From the NCBI GenBank assembly GCA_001972305.1, contig BDDD01006737.1:26648-90647 (forward strand): a stretch of DNA of 64,000 bases, read 5' to 3'. Origin of the DNA: Cephalotus follicularis. Lineage: Eukaryota; Streptophyta; Magnoliopsida; Oxalidales; Cephalotaceae. Positions 23,865 through 35,350 of this stretch are shown here, one piece after another (position 1 is the stretch's first letter; each line of letters opens with the position of its first letter). The notes below the pieces were generated by a model. That model was not told where the DNA came from, ran no database searches, and saw only the letters and a program-made list of their open reading frames with translations. Both the position numbers and the translations under genes were made by a program.

Positions 23865-24300
23865 AGTTTTGGCATCGACGCCATTGCACTAGCTGTCGAC
23901 GCTTAGCACCTAAGCATCGGCGCTTTCGTGTTGGGCGTCGACGCTTTCAGACATTATGCCTTACACATCGATGCATACCTTTACGCGTTGGACAGTAGCA
24001 ATGTGTAAGGTGTCAACATTAAACACTATTGTCATGATGCGCATTAACGCTATGGGTTGACGCGTTCGCCCATTTCCTTAGGCGTTAACATGCTCTATGA
24101 GTCATGTTAACGCGTTGTGCCATAATGCAGAGTTGAGCATCGACGTGATATGTGCACGTCAATGTTGTGCATTGACATGTTACACAGTTTAGCACATAGG
24201 AACGCAAAGAAACACACATCCCATCAACTGGTCACCCACAAGGCATCAACTAATCGCCCTCAAGGCATCGACGCTTTTCATCAATGCGTCAACAGGTTAA
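23865..24300. repeat. GTCGACGC palindrome cluster in S4
   Basis: At least fifteen scattered variants (GGCGTCGACGCTTTC, GCATCGACGCTTTTC, ACGCGTTGACG), many decayed at CpG, over about 430 bp. Confidence 0.8.
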
Positions 24301-24672
24301 CCAAGCAGGGGGTAGACAACATCTCAAAACCCAGCTAAAATCCATTTCCAATCCATCACAAAATGGAATTCAAAGCATATGTATAATATACCTGTCAATG
24401 GTTGAGTTCACGGATTGGGAGGGCTTGCAGTAGAATCAACAAACTGCATCTCCTTCGAGCTTCATCCACTGCCACGAACACCGCTCCTTCTTGCGCCAAC
24501 AGAGTTCTCTTCTCCGCTTCTTGAGCTGACGGAGCTTCCACTTCCTATCTCAAGCTCTATCATTCTCTGCCTCTCCTTTCTATTTTCTTTCTTTCTTTTC
24601 TTCTTCTCTTCCTCTTCTTTCCTTCTTTCTCCTACTGCCTTCTCCCTTCTCCATTGTAGGTGGCGTGGATAA

Positions 24673-26584
24673 TGTAACGCCCGGTATTTTTCATGATGTA
24701 ATAATTCAAATTATGATGTATCATTAAACTTGATTTAATGAGAATATTGAGTTTTGGACTCAAAAGATGCTTGCAAACCCTAATTATTGTTTAAGGAAGG
24801 AATATGTATGTCAAGAGCTTGAAACGGCGTTGTTTTGGAGTAAAGACATCGACGTCTTTGGAAAAGACATCGACGCCTTCGTGAACCAGGATACACGTGA
24901 TTGCATAAGCATGCGCGTCGACATTTTGTGAAGGCATCAACACCTTTTTACAAAAATGGAAAAGACATCGACGTCTAAGTAAAGACGTCGACGCCTTTGT
25001 AAGAATGGCCATCACGTTCTTCATCGGCAGAGTAACATGCAAGGGGGATTGTTTAAAGGCTTTAACAGACGCCTTTTCGAGTGCATTGTGACGTGTTAAT
25101 CACAATGGTGTGTTGCCTAACATGTTCCGAAACCTGCCTCACATGGAACATGCAAAGGATTACCACCCTCACATGCAACCTGAATAAGAAAGAAAGAAGA
25201 AGACAAAAGAGAAATGCAGAAAACCTGGAAGTAGGAGAGATCTAGAGAGGTAGGAGAAGGTTAGGTAGGAGACATCTGCATAAAAACAACCCTCCCCACC
25301 TCTCTCTCTCGTTTTAAAACACCAGAAGAAAACAGTGAGTGTGTATGTGCCATTGTTGAGCTTGGAGCTTGGAGCTTGGACCTGGGAACCACTGGTGCAG
25401 CTACGGGACAGACCTAGAGAGGCTGCTATGACCTGTTTGGATACTAAAAGAGGTGGACTTTCTAGTTCCTAACTTGGAACATTAAGGTAGGGGAAAGTGA
25501 TGGATTTATATATGCATTTTTGAGTTCTAAGTTAATGAATAGCATGGTGAATTACATGTTAGTGATTGAATTGAAATTATGGACTTGTTGTAGTGTTACT
25601 GTGATACACTGAGTTGATCATGCATGTGCTATTACATGAATACGTGAATCTGTTGTGTAATGAATGGATGTGATAATAGCTTGGTGTGTTAAAATCATGG
25701 GAAACACGTTCTATGTTGTAAAAGACATAGACGTCTTTTATAAAGACATCGACTCCTTTTATGGGAAATTGTAGAATTGTAATGTTCATTTTGGATGGTC
25801 ATTTAGCCACTTGGAATTACCTGTTTGGTTTCGGATTGACGTTCCGCTTAAGCTTCAGTTAACCAGTAGCATGCCACACACGTTTAGAGAGTGGTATTCG
25901 TTTATATGAAGAATTAAAAGGTCGGATTTTACCCTCTAAATCACAGCTCGCGAACTGATACTTTCTGGTATGAAAAAGACATCGACGTCTTTGTAAAAGA
26001 CATCGACGTCCTTGCTTCAAATACACCTGGAATCATTTATACATAGGATTGACGCTTTAGGCTAAAAGACATCGACGCCTTATGGAATGACATCGACGTC
26101 TTTCCTCCTGGACAGTATAATTTCGCACGAATGAGAACCGTTAGACCCGAAACGTGATACTCATTATCTTATGACTCGAACTGTATTTATGGATTTTTTC
26201 ACTTAGCCGGGTGAGGACAAAGGCTAACCCCTACTGTAACAGATTGATGGAGGGGTCTTGACATGGAGCATGCATGGAAACTTAAGGAGAAGACTTGTTA
26301 TCTCTTTGTTTATGTATTTGGATTATTGAACATGTTATTCGGATTTTGTAGCTTTGGAGATTCGTTATCTTGTATTGACATGGAGATTCGGCAGTTATGT
26401 TTGGATTATCGGGCATCACTTAGTATGGGATGCGTGATGTGTTTTTATATTCGGCTCATTTAAGTTATTGCTTCCGCTACTGAAGGTTTTAAACTATTGG
26501 TATTTTCACATGAGCTGGATTATTTTATGTTGATTGCCTTACCACTTTTTATGTTATCTATGTTGTTGGAAACGGGGTGTGACA
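24673..26584 (+). mobile_element. S7: solo LTR with perfect GATAA duplication
   Basis: Starts TGTAACGCCCGGTATTTTTC and ends GGAAACGGGGTGTGACA, flanked by GATAA at 24668-24672 and 26585-26589. It is 1912 bp. It is the same family and orientation as S14 at 63501, with strong similarity over the 500 bp that can be compared. It carries palindrome clusters with an AAAGACATCGACGTCTTT form. GCCGGGTGAGGACAAAGGCTAACCCC at about 26204-26230 is also found, in the opposite orientation, in the gypsy LTRs of G2 and G4, which suggests a common LTR core. No coding domain. Confidence 0.92.
24840..25000. repeat. GACGTCGACGTC-type palindrome cluster in S7
   Basis: Six or so AAAGACATCGACGTCTTT-like units, with further copies at 25715-25760 and 25975-26105. 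The arms here are AAAGAC/GTCTTT, unlike the GCG/CGC arms of G2. Confidence 0.87.
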
Positions 26585-26921
26585 GATAATATCAATAAGA
26601 TAGTAGAACTCTCTAGAAAAGAAGGATGATATTTTGGCCTTTTCTCGACAAATAATAAGGCATGGGTCTCATATACTTTGCACTATGATATTAATTATTC
26701 TAGCCACCGATTAAATTAACATAATGTTAATACAAATATTGGGCCTTACGGGCGCGCATTAAACAAATGGGCTTTATTAGCCATTTGAGCCTTATAATTG
26801 TGGACTTCAATACACAATATCTTTTATTGCATTGGGCCACTACTGGGCTTTATTATAGCAATAAACTATACCAAAAATTCAATAATTATAAGGCCATTGC
26901 TATAAATTTAGGGGCATTACA

Positions 26922-27430
26922 AGGGTTATCAGGAAAAGGCTTCTAACAGATCAGAGTCGACAAAAAAGCTATGCTGACCATCGAAGGTGAGACTTAGATT
27001 TCTAAGTGGGAGACCATGTTTCTCAAGGTTTCACTAACCAAAGGAATTATGAGGTTTGGCAAGAAAGGAAAGTTATCCCCACAATATATAGGACCTTTTG
27101 AGATCCTTGAAAGAGTAGGTGCAGTTGACTACAGACTTGCCTTACCGCCTGGCTTGTCAGAGGTGCACAATGTCTTCTACGTATCGATGCTGAGAAAGTA
27201 TCATACAGATCCTTCGCACGTATTGTAGTTTGAGTCATTAGAGTTTAGGGAAGATACGAGTTTTAAGGAGACACGTGTTCAGATCTTAGATCATCAAGTC
27301 AAGCAATTAAGGAACAAGAGCATCGTATTGGTTAAAGTGTTATGACAATATCATGGGCTTGAGGAAGCAACTTGAGAGCGTGAGGAAGAAGTGAAAACAT
27401 TATACCCTCACTTGTTTTGGCCTTAAGGAA
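26922..27430 (+). pseudogene. G1 integrase C-terminus and chromodomain-like end, third fragment
   Basis: Picks up exactly where the fragment at 18326 stops. VIRKRLLTDQSRQKSYADHR leads to GDHVFLKVSLTKGIMRFGKK, GPFEILERVGAVDYRLALPP and GLSEVHNVFYVSMLRKYHTD. The final part VQILDHQVKQLRNKSIVLVK and HGLEEAT carries the degenerate chromodomain. Stops at about 26994, 27226, 27343 and 27374 break it. It ends a few bases before the polypurine tract at 27451. Confidence 0.92.
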
Positions 27431-27450
27431 TCTCGGGTTAAGATTTCTCT

Positions 27451-27463
27451 GAGGAGGGGAGAG
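27451..27463 (+). other. G1 polypurine tract
   Basis: GAGGAGGGGAGAG directly precedes the LTR start TGTAAGCTCCGAG. Confidence 0.88.
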
Positions 27464-29785
27464 TGTAAGCTCCGAGCTATAGATGTCCGTAATTGTTTGT
27501 ATTTATATATGGTATTGCATGGTATTGCATTGATGGATGGCATGGAATGTGTATGGTATTGTGGTATTTTCACTTTTATGGTTGTTTATTGGTTGTGTGG
27601 GTTCGAACCTAGGGAGTGTTTTTGAGTTTTTTGCCTAAAGGAACCTATATATAGGGTAACTCTTTCTCCTTTCTCGTTATTTTTCTCTTCTTCTTGTTCT
27701 TAGAGAGAGAGTGAGTTAGAGAGAGAGAGGACGAAATTGAACAAGGAAGGACTTGTTGGATTCGTAGCAGAGTTTGGAACTTGAAGGAAGGATCAAAACA
27801 AGGATTTAACAATGAATCCTGTCCGTTCTTCGTTCTCAACAGTTTTAGGTAGGTTCTATATATATGCTTTGAACTTTCATATTGTATGGATTTGCACGAC
27901 TGAATGGTTATGGATGGATATATACATGTTAGATGGATGAGTTAGGGTGATCGTTATGGTTAATTATGCATTAGAATGGAAATGAGAGAGAGATTTGAGT
28001 GTTTTAGGCTTTTAGGCCTAACTTCCTCTCTCCTTGATTATTAGCATATGGGTATGGATTTCAAGGTTTTTATAGATGTTTTAAAGTTGTAATCAACCAT
28101 TGGGGCTTATGGCTTCCTTTGGATTAAGTTTCAAACCTATTTAAATGGAATTTAACTAGATTTTGGCTATTGAAAACGAAACTAGCGTTGATTTTGCGAC
28201 TTAAACCGTCGATCCTTTCGTCTAAACTGTCAAAACTTTCAGATGCTCACTTAAACAGTCGACGTTTATGGTCCAACTGTCGACACTTTAGATGAACCCT
28301 CTAAACCGTCGACGCTTTGATGTAAACTGTCAATGCTTTAGATGTGAACTCTAAACCGTCGATGTCTTGCTTTAACTGTTGATGCTTTGTACCTTTACCT
28401 GTCGATACTTTTCCTAAACTGGCGATGCTTTGTTGCCTTGTTTTATAAAAAATGCTATGTTTTCATCCCATTTTCAACCCCAAACTCTTTTATCTTCAAC
28501 CGGGTTCCATAGGAGGCTTCCCTAAGGCCGTGTAACCTATGTGAAACACCTTTATAAAGACAATTGATATTTTACTAACCTTGAAAAATAATTTCAATGA
28601 GATTTTCAATAAATGGCTAGGTTCGTTTGTTTAGGATGTTTAGACACGAATATCCTAGTTGAACCTCTATTGTTTTTATTGACTTCGATAGGGACCAAGA
28701 AAATGGTCATGGAGATAGTTTTGACGGATGGATCCCACGTGATCCTTTATGGTTATATCCCTATCATTTTGAATGGTTATATGGTTATGGGTTACGGACT
28801 TGATATGGTTATGGTTTAATGTTTTGATATTGTTTGAGACTTGACAAAATAACACATTCATAATCTTCATTCTGTCATGAAGGTTATGAGTGTTAGACAA
28901 CATCGTATAAAAGTTGAATGGAACACCACTTTAGGGGTGAACCTACAGGGACACCGCATTATGGATGGACCTATGGGAATACATTATGGGATAGAACCTA
29001 TAGGGACTAGAATTATGGTATGGTTGACCGAATATATTATGGGCTAGAACCCTAGGGAACTAGCATTATGGCACGGTTGATGTGGTCAGTGTTATCTCAG
29101 CTCCACATGGCCATGACATGGAAAGTGTATGGACGGTGGAGGTACTATCTCGCGTTGGAGAGGCAGAGTGGTACTTAGACCCTATGGATTGTTTGTACCC
29201 ATGAATAGTTATGGATTGACTTATGGAGTGTCTATAGACCTAAGATAATTTCAATGGTTAGGACTCATTAAGTATGCCACCAATTAGGGATGGTTGACGT
29301 ACTAACGTTGTCCACAATTGGCATTCATGCATTTCACATGTCATGCATATACTTGTATATACCTGTTCACTTCATTGCATATAGTATTGCGTACATAGCC
29401 ATGTTGGTTGACCCATTCTCGAAATAGGCACAATATTTTAGGGTCGAGTGCTGAGAATGCTTTGAAGTGAGTTGGGACGGACTACATAGCAGGAATTCTA
29501 GTTGCAGTTCAGTATTCCTTTTATCAACCTTGTGTAAGACTTGTGTTTTTCAGTTGTATTGACCTGCCAACTTTAGGCAGTGCTACAGATATGTGTTGTA
29601 TCATATGTATAACTTTGGGTTTATCAACGCAAAGTATCTAAATGGTAATTTTCCGCTGCATGGTAGTTTGTTAAAGTTTTAAATTATAACGTATTTTTAG
29701 ATATTATGCTACCTGAGGATGGATCGTACGGAGGGATCTATCATGCGTCGAGCAGTGGGGTTCTCCTGTGGTTCGGGGTGTGACA
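27464..29785 (+). repeat. G1 3' LTR, 2322 bp
   Basis: Begins TGTAAGCTCCGAGC after the polypurine tract and ends GTTCGGGGTGTGACA. It carries a pyrimidine/purine-rich leader (27660-27740), a palindrome cluster (28190-28440) and 30-40-bp repeats built on CCTATAGGGACTAG/ATTATGG (28920-29090). The end resembles those of S6 and S4. AAATC (29786-29790) is the presumed target duplication, but its partner is outside the window. Confidence 0.88.
28190..28440. repeat. AACCGTCGACGCTTT cluster in G1 LTR
   Basis: About ten variants with AAACCGTCGA/AAACTGTCGA arms, many decayed at CpG (GTCAATGCTTT, GTCGATGCTTT). Confidence 0.85.
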
Positions 29786-29835
29786 AAATCAACATAGTGC
29801 CATAGAGTAGAGTTTTGGCCGAGGATTGGGGCAGC
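29786..29835 (+). pseudogene. G3 gag fragment between G1 and G4
   Basis: Fifty bases squeezed between the G1 LTR end and the G4 LTR start. In the frame SFGRGLGQPSHQTLRQS it joins the sequence right of G4 (38346 onward) and gives a Gln/Ser-rich stretch like the spacer between gag zinc knuckles and protease. The join is through GCAGC/GTAGC duplications (29831-29835 and 38341-38345). The assignment rests on that continuity, since the fragment alone is too short. Confidence 0.65.
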
Positions 29836-32406
29836 TGTCACACCCCGGTTTCGAGTAAACACACATAAAATTTGTAAAGGCAATTAACATTAGATTCAGC
29901 TTATGTAAATACCATAAAATTTAAACTTTCAAACAAGATATCAGTTGTGGAAGCATTAAATCTCATAAGCTGAAAATACGTAACGTGCATCCCATACTGC
30001 ACGCTACTCAATACAAGTCTATCATTGTTAAAAGCCCATAAACGGAGCGTGATTCATAATACATTATTGAAACCCATCGTTAAACAAAACCAAATGTACG
30101 GTACATCCGTAGTCCTTAAAACAAAACCAGTTATTACAATCCAAAAGAATATAAACCAACAACAATAACATAAAGGCTCGTTCTTCGTCCAAGCTAGTCA
30201 AACCGGTCCACTGTATTAATCTGTAAAGTAGGGAGTTAGCATTTGTCCTCACTCAACTAAGTCATAAAAGTAGTTTGGGACAAAAATTACGTGCATGTCA
30301 TATGATGCATGCGTAGATGATGTAGTGCAGTAGAAAATACCAGTTTATATATATATGAAAAAATATATAATTTAGCAGTACAGTAAAATAACAATAGGGA
30401 CATATACATGAAAATATATGTATGCAACAACAGTGCAGTAGTAGCCCGGCCAGGGCTACATCAACATGCACAGTAATGTCCGAATAGGACCAATAAACAG
30501 TACAACAAGTCCACAAAGGGACCTCAACAGGCAGGCAGTATGTGTAACGCCGCCAACTCCTGGCCCCAGGTTAAACTCTCACTTCGGTCCCTACTCCATG
30601 TAACCAAGAAAGACAACAGTACAGTACAGTGAGTTACCCAGCCAACTCCAGGCTCCTAGGTCAACCCTGCCACTAGCCGACGCAGGCAGTCTCCGCCATG
30701 CAACTAGTGACTCAAGCACAAACACAGTAAATTCACAGAGCAAACAGTGAATCATCACAGTAAACAGTGCAGTCTATTTCAAACTATTTCTAAAGTCATA
30801 AGCATTTGTAATACGTATTTTCAGTAGTAGAAAATACTTTTTAAACAGTTCAGTGGGTAGAAATCATTTTCCTAGTTGTTCGAAAACGTATTATTATCAA
30901 ATATCTGTTTGTATTCAAAATAGTCATTTTTATTTTCACATATGCATTTCTAAATTAACATTGTAATCTAGAAAACATAAACAGTTATAATCAGTAAATA
31001 TACATGCAGTAAACAGTACATATGTAATGCATACAAATGCTTTAATGCATCCTAAACGGAGTCGGGATAGTCGCGCATCGTTTTAAGAAAGGGAGAACCA
31101 AACAACAGCTTGGCAGTCGGCTGGATTCTTCACCAGCCGGCTGTTCTGAGTAATCCGCACATAAGTAGTCGGCTGGTTCCTTCCACCAGTCAACTTGTTC
31201 ATCAGGAAATCGGCTGTTATCCTTCAACAGTCGATCGTTTCGGTTGAGCAGTCGGCTGTCTTCCTTCGACAGTCGACTGTTCTCGGAAACCAGTTACATG
31301 CAATCCAATATATATCAATTAAACGGATCATTACAAGCATCCATATATATTCTCAAGGCAGAATATCATCAAACAGTCCTCAAAGTTCATAGAACACAAC
31401 AGTAACATGCATTTTATCCCGAAATTTAATACCAACATAAAACCTAACATGCGTATACATAAACTCAATAATTCCCAACAGTAAGCATGGCATACGAAAA
31501 ACAAGCAGTAACCATGGCATATCAACTGAACATCACAGCTCATACAAACAGGTAAACGATTGCATAACATTCAGTAATCTTGAGCTCAAAATACAAACAT
31601 AACTTCCCCTACCTTTTGATCCCAAGTTAGGAATCTGTAAGTCCACCTCTTTGTGTTCCAAAAGTGACGTTTTGAGCTCGCATTCGCTTCAACTCCAAGT
31701 CCAGTAGCTCCAACCCGTCACGTCCAACTCCTCTACGTTCAACAATTTGAGAACCTCTCTCTCTTTCTCTTAAGATTCTTCACTGTTTTTCTCTGTAATT
31801 CTCACTGGTCTTTCTTTCTTTGCATGCACTGGGCGAGAGAGGTGAAGAGGAGAGCATTTTATGCAGGTGGTTCTCTCTACCTCTTCTCCAACCCGTTTTC
31901 CATGGCACTAAATGCCATACACCTCTCATCTCTGCATGCACACACTCACATGGCTGATTTTTCCTTGTCCCATGACCTGCATGGCGCACAACTGTTCACT
32001 CTTCCCTCTGCATTAGCCACATGATGCACCGATGGCACACACTTCCTCCTCATCGGTTGTTGCATGTGATCTCGTCACATGCAAATAAAACAGAGCATAA
32101 TCCAGCTGGCTGTTCTTCCCCGACAGTCGGCTGTCCTCGTGGCTGTGGTTGCTAGGTGGCTCGACAACCCACCAGTCGGCTGGTTCATCCCACCAGTCGA
32201 CTGTTCCCTTAAACTGTCTACCAGTCGGCTGGTCTATTGCACCAGTCGACTATCCCCGTCAATATTTCAACAATGATACTTATAAGCGTTTTGATTTGAT
32301 TTGAGAATATAAAATATTAGTCAAAAAATCCATCTTTCTCATTAGTTAATAACAAGATTACATTTGGAAATCAAATATTACAACGTGTGAAATCCCGGGC
32401 GTTACA
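29836..32406 (-). repeat. G4 left LTR (3' LTR)
   Basis: Paired with 35767-38340. It has a microsatellite-like TATATATATG stretch at about 30345 and many CAGTA/ACAGT repeats at 30330-31020. It has CAGTCGGCTG clusters at 31105-31290, including the perfect 12-mer ACAGTCGACTGT at 31269-31280, and at 32100-32260. Confidence 0.94.
31105..31290. repeat. CAGTCGGCTG palindrome cluster, G4 left LTR
   Basis: About eight copies of CAGTCGGCTG/CAGTCGACTG-type palindromes, with a second group at 32100-32260. The right LTR repeats both at 37045-37215 and 38035-38190. Arms are CAG/CTG, the same type as in S2. Confidence 0.87.
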
Positions 32407-32424
32407 TCCACCCCTCCTTCAAAG
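32407..32424 (-). other. G4 polypurine tract
   Basis: The minus strand reads CTTTGAAGGAGGGGTGGA directly before the LTR start TGTAACGCCC. Confidence 0.86.
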
Positions 32425-32439
32425 AATTTCATCCTCGAA

Positions 32440-33110
32440 ATTAAAAAAATTACTAGAACAAGTAAGGGTAATGCTCTCGGATATCCTCCTCACGTTCCTA
32501 AGTGGCTTAATCCGGTAGGTGGAACTGCCATTGAACCTTGACCATGGAGATGGTTCGGTTCCTCAAAATCTGCGTCTTCCAATCTAGAATCCGCATAGGC
32601 AACTCCTCACAAGATAAATCATCTCTCACATGAACAACATCATAATCCAGGACATGTGATGGGTCCAAGATATATCTCCTCAGCATAGACACATGAAAGA
32701 CGTCGTGCAAGTTTGACAGTGCAGGAGGTAAGACACGCTAGTAGGCTACCTCCCCAACTCTCTCCAAAATTTCAAAAGGACCAATATAGCGTGGAGCTAA
32801 TTTTCCATCTTTCCAAAACCTTTGCATGCCCTTCCATGGTGAAACCTTTAAGAACAAATGATCACCTACACTAAAGGTCAAAGGCCTCCTCTTGACACTG
32901 TCCACATAGTTCTTCTGCCGGCTCTGAGCAGCAAGCAGCTTCTTTTTAATCATCCTGATCTTTTCTGAAGTTTCCTCCACTAACTCAGTCCCGAGTAAAG
33001 GTCACTCCCCGACCTCATCCCAATAAACAGGAGATCTGCACTTCCTCCCATACAGTACTTCAAACAGTGCCATGCCGATACTGGAATGATAGCTGTTATT
33101 ATAAGAGAAC
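32440..33110 (-). pseudogene. G4 integrase C-terminus and chromodomain-like end
   Basis: Minus strand: YHSSIGMALFEVLYGRKCRS leads to ETSEKIRMIKKKLLAAQSRQ, GDHLFLKVSPWKGMQRFWKD and GPFEILERVGEVAY, then LHDVFHVSMLRRYILDPSHV and RILDWKTQILRNRTISMVKV, the degenerate chromodomain. Stops occur at about 33005, 32735 and 32505, and one in the final EAT*ERE block. Order and motifs match G2. Confidence 0.92.
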
Positions 33111-33660
33111 TCTATCAAATGAATGTGATCCTCCCACGTACCAGCAAAGTCAATAACGTAAGCCTGTAGTATATCCTCCAAGGTCTGGATGGTACGCTCA
33201 GACTGTCCATCGGTCTGAGGGTGAAGGCAGTACTCAGGTTCAACTTCATCCCGAAAGCTGCCTGAAATCTCTTCCAGAAGTTGGAAGTGAAGATGGAATC
33301 TCTATCACATACAATGCTGACTGGAACACCGTGTAGCCTCACTATCTCCTTCACATATAAACGAGATAGCTTGCTCGCAGAATCAGTAACGTGTGTAGGT
33401 AGAAAGTGCGCTGATTTGGTGAGTCTATCCACGATAACCCACACAGCATTGTGATGGTTCCGAGTTAGGGGAAAACCCGAAAAAAAATCAATCATAACAT
33501 GTTCCCACTTCCACTCTGGAATTGGTAAAGGTTGTAGTAAACCTGACGGTCTCTGGTGCTCGGCCTTAACTGTCTGGCAAGTCAAACACCTTACCACATA
33601 CTCGGCGATCTCTCCTTTCATGTCAGGCCACCAGTAATCCGTATTCATATCTTGGTACAT
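33111..33660 (-). pseudogene. G4 integrase zinc-binding end and catalytic core
   Basis: The minus-strand frame starts near YWWPDMKGEIAEYVVRCLTC, the Cys pair of the zinc domain. The core has WKWEHVMIDFFSGFPLTRNH (first Asp) and SIVCDRDSIFTSNFWKRFQ (second Asp). A frameshift at about 33225 after LNLSTAF moves HPQTDGQSERTIQ, which carries the Glu, out of frame. The His part of the zinc domain lies upstream in a different frame, around 33670-33720. Confidence 0.92.
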
Positions 33661-34420
33661 TTTTGTGCTACCAGGGTCAATGCTGTACTAAGATCTATGA
33701 TCCCCGTAGAGTAACTCACTCTTCAACCAATGTTCATTCAGAAGACACACTCGTCCCCGAAATCTTAAGACACCATCGTCATGTATCCAAAAATCAGACT
33801 CCGAGTCCAGATTCTCTCGAATCTTTTGCAATTGAGGATCGTGTGCTTGAGCGTTCTTTATTTCGTCAAGGAAAACTGGCTGTACTCTCATGCCAGCCAT
33901 AAAGACTCCAGGTGACTGATTAAACGAAAACCACTCCTGGAAGTCCTCTAACATCTTCCATTGCGACACCATCGTAATGGCAATCATAGCCTTGCGACTC
34001 AAGGCATCATCGACCACATTCACTTTCCCCGGGTGGTGCTAAACACTGCAATCATAATCGTTAAAGAATTCTACCCATCTTCATTACCTCATGTTCAGTG
34101 TATCCTGACAGAACAGGAACCTCAAACTCTTATGATCTGTAAAGATCTCAAACTGTGCCCCATAAAGATAGTGCCTCCACTTCTGAAGGGCGAAGATAAT
34201 AGCTGCGAGTTCAAGGTCATGTGTCGGTTAGTTTTCTTCATACGGCTTTAGCTTCCTGGAAGCATAAGCGATCACTTTTCCTCATACAGCCCAAGCCCTT
34301 ACCCGATGCATCACTGTAGACTACAAAGCCCTTATTACCATCAAGTAATGCCAAGATAGGAGCGGAAACTAACCGATCCTTCAGTTAACGAAAACTAGCT
34401 TCACAATCTTAGTCCCAGAC
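33661..34420 (-). pseudogene. G4 RNase H and tether
   Basis: Reads on the minus strand from a [15 protein letters not shown] block near 34300 through the [20 protein letters not shown] block and [10 protein letters not shown] at about 34120-34150, to the DALSRKAMIAITMVSQWKML tether and GRVCLLNEHWLKSELL at 33745. Several stops and small indels break it (about 34025, 34095, 34230 and 34290). Confidence 0.88.
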
Positions 34421-34815
34421 AAATAAGGTCTTCTTCTGGGTAAGTCTAGTCAAGGGCACGGCTATCATTGAAAAATTCTAGATAAACCTCCTGTAATACC
34501 CCACCAATCCAAGGAAACTACGCACCTCAGTCACATTATTCGGTTGTGGCAAGTCTCGCACAACTTCAATCTTTGATGGATCCACCGTCAAGCCTTCCCG
34601 AGATACAATGTGACCGAGAAAGATCATATGATCAAGACAGAATTCACACTTGCCGAACTTGGCGTACAACCGATGCTCTCTGAGAACCTGCAATACTAGC
34701 CTCGGATGATGAGTGTGTTCCTCCTCGCTCCTTGAATATACCACTATGTCATCAACAAATACTATGACAACTGATCCAGGTATGGCCGAAATACGTCAAT
34801 CACCTTGTTCATGTC
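34421..34815 (-). pseudogene. G4 reverse transcriptase, C-terminal remnant
   Basis: Keeps the catalytic box [12 protein letters not shown], then [40 protein letters not shown] and [12 protein letters not shown]. Upstream, after a 1-base shift, [13 protein letters not shown] is still readable to about 34810, where similarity to RT ends abruptly. The fingers region (PWGAPVLFV to RYGHYEF) is absent. Confidence 0.9.
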
Positions 34816-35045
34816 GAGTAACTCTATGCAAGTCCCCCAACTCATTACCAAAAGTCATTCAAAATGAATAAATATATAAGCGATACGATTCATATTCCTT
34901 GATTACGCTATCCGTGTTCTAGAAGCCTACTAAGTATGCTTGTGGTCCCGTACTAGCCTATTCATGTGCATAATCGTTCATTAACATAGTACCGAGAACC
35001 ATCATTCTCTTACTCGTTAGTTAGTCCCAAAAGTCTAAACCTAAC
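34816..35045. other. unassigned filler between G4 RT remnant and gag
   Basis: About 230 bp with no similarity I can see to gypsy coding sequence or to the other LTRs in the window. It occupies the place where protease and RT fingers (over 1 kb in G2) should be. It is AT-rich with no long open frame. It could be filler from a repair event, or a lineage-specific spacer. Confidence 0.6.
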
Positions 35046-35350
35046 ATTCACTTAATCATGGATATAGTAAGGTCAACCAATTTAACAACATTATGATGAA
35101 GTATGATGCAAGTAATAGTGGAAATCTTACCTCTCAAGATGTCCTTGCCCTTGCTTCCCTGGTGCGAAGGTCCAACTACAGCATCACTATTACTTACAGG
35201 TCCAATAGGTATTGCTCCTTGTCTCTCTGGACAATCCCTCCGCAAACGACTAGAGGCTCCACACCTTAAGCACAACCCAATTCTTTTCCAACAATCCCTT
35301 TGCATGTGGCCTGAACGACCACAATGAAAGCAATTTCTAGATTTCATCTA
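35046..35350 (-). pseudogene. G4 gag zinc-knuckle region
   Basis: The minus-strand frame has CFHCGRSGHMQRDC, an intact CX2CX4HX4C knuckle, and a second knuckle CLRCGASSRLRRDC in which the His is replaced by Arg. It is followed by a basic linker (HQGSKGKDILRGKIS) and then loses similarity at about 35100. Confidence 0.9.

Larger units (their letters stand above)
18327..26921 (-). mobile_element. S4: solo LTR inside G1 integrase, itself holding S5, S6 and S7
   Basis: Starts TGTCACAACCCGAACCG and ends TTAGGGGCATTACA. The flanks AAGGT (18322-18326) and AGGGT (26922-26926) are a target duplication with one change, and G1 reads straight through (ENSK to VIRKRLL) once it is removed. Net of insertions it is about 2.7 kb: 18327-18885, 22875-24672 and 26585-26921. 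No retroviral domain is present. It is the same LTR family as S6 but in opposite orientation. 22975-23095 has a near-60-bp duplication (CTAACTA...CCATACCAGCATATATAA), and 24560-24650 is pyrimidine-rich. Confidence 0.88.
3808..29785 (+). mobile_element. G1: plus-strand Ty3/gypsy element, split by three insertions
   Basis: G1 is reconstructed from 3808-5419 (RT, RNase H, start of integrase), 17727-18326 (integrase core), 26922-27463 (integrase end, chromodomain, polypurine tract) and 27464-29785 (3' LTR). Reading resumes in the expected integrase order across each gap. The interruptions carry near-perfect duplications: GCTAA/GCCAA around G2 and AAGGT/AGGGT around S4. The gag-protease half and 5' LTR are missing, separated by S2 and lying left of the window. 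The 3' LTR ends at 29785 and AAATC (29786-29790) is the presumed target duplication in G3. Chromodomain-like end, LTR length and domain order fit a Tekay/Del-type chromovirus. Confidence 0.88.

Noticed and set aside
23870..24300. CRISPR-like spaced repeats
   Set aside because: Units are palindromic variants with irregular spacing and no constant repeat-spacer structure, in a plant retrotransposon LTR.
24415..24672. 85-codon frame with a hydrophobic Leu/Phe/Ser stretch resembling a membrane segment
   Set aside because: It comes from a CT-rich tract within S4 and runs to the S7 junction. No protein family was recognised.
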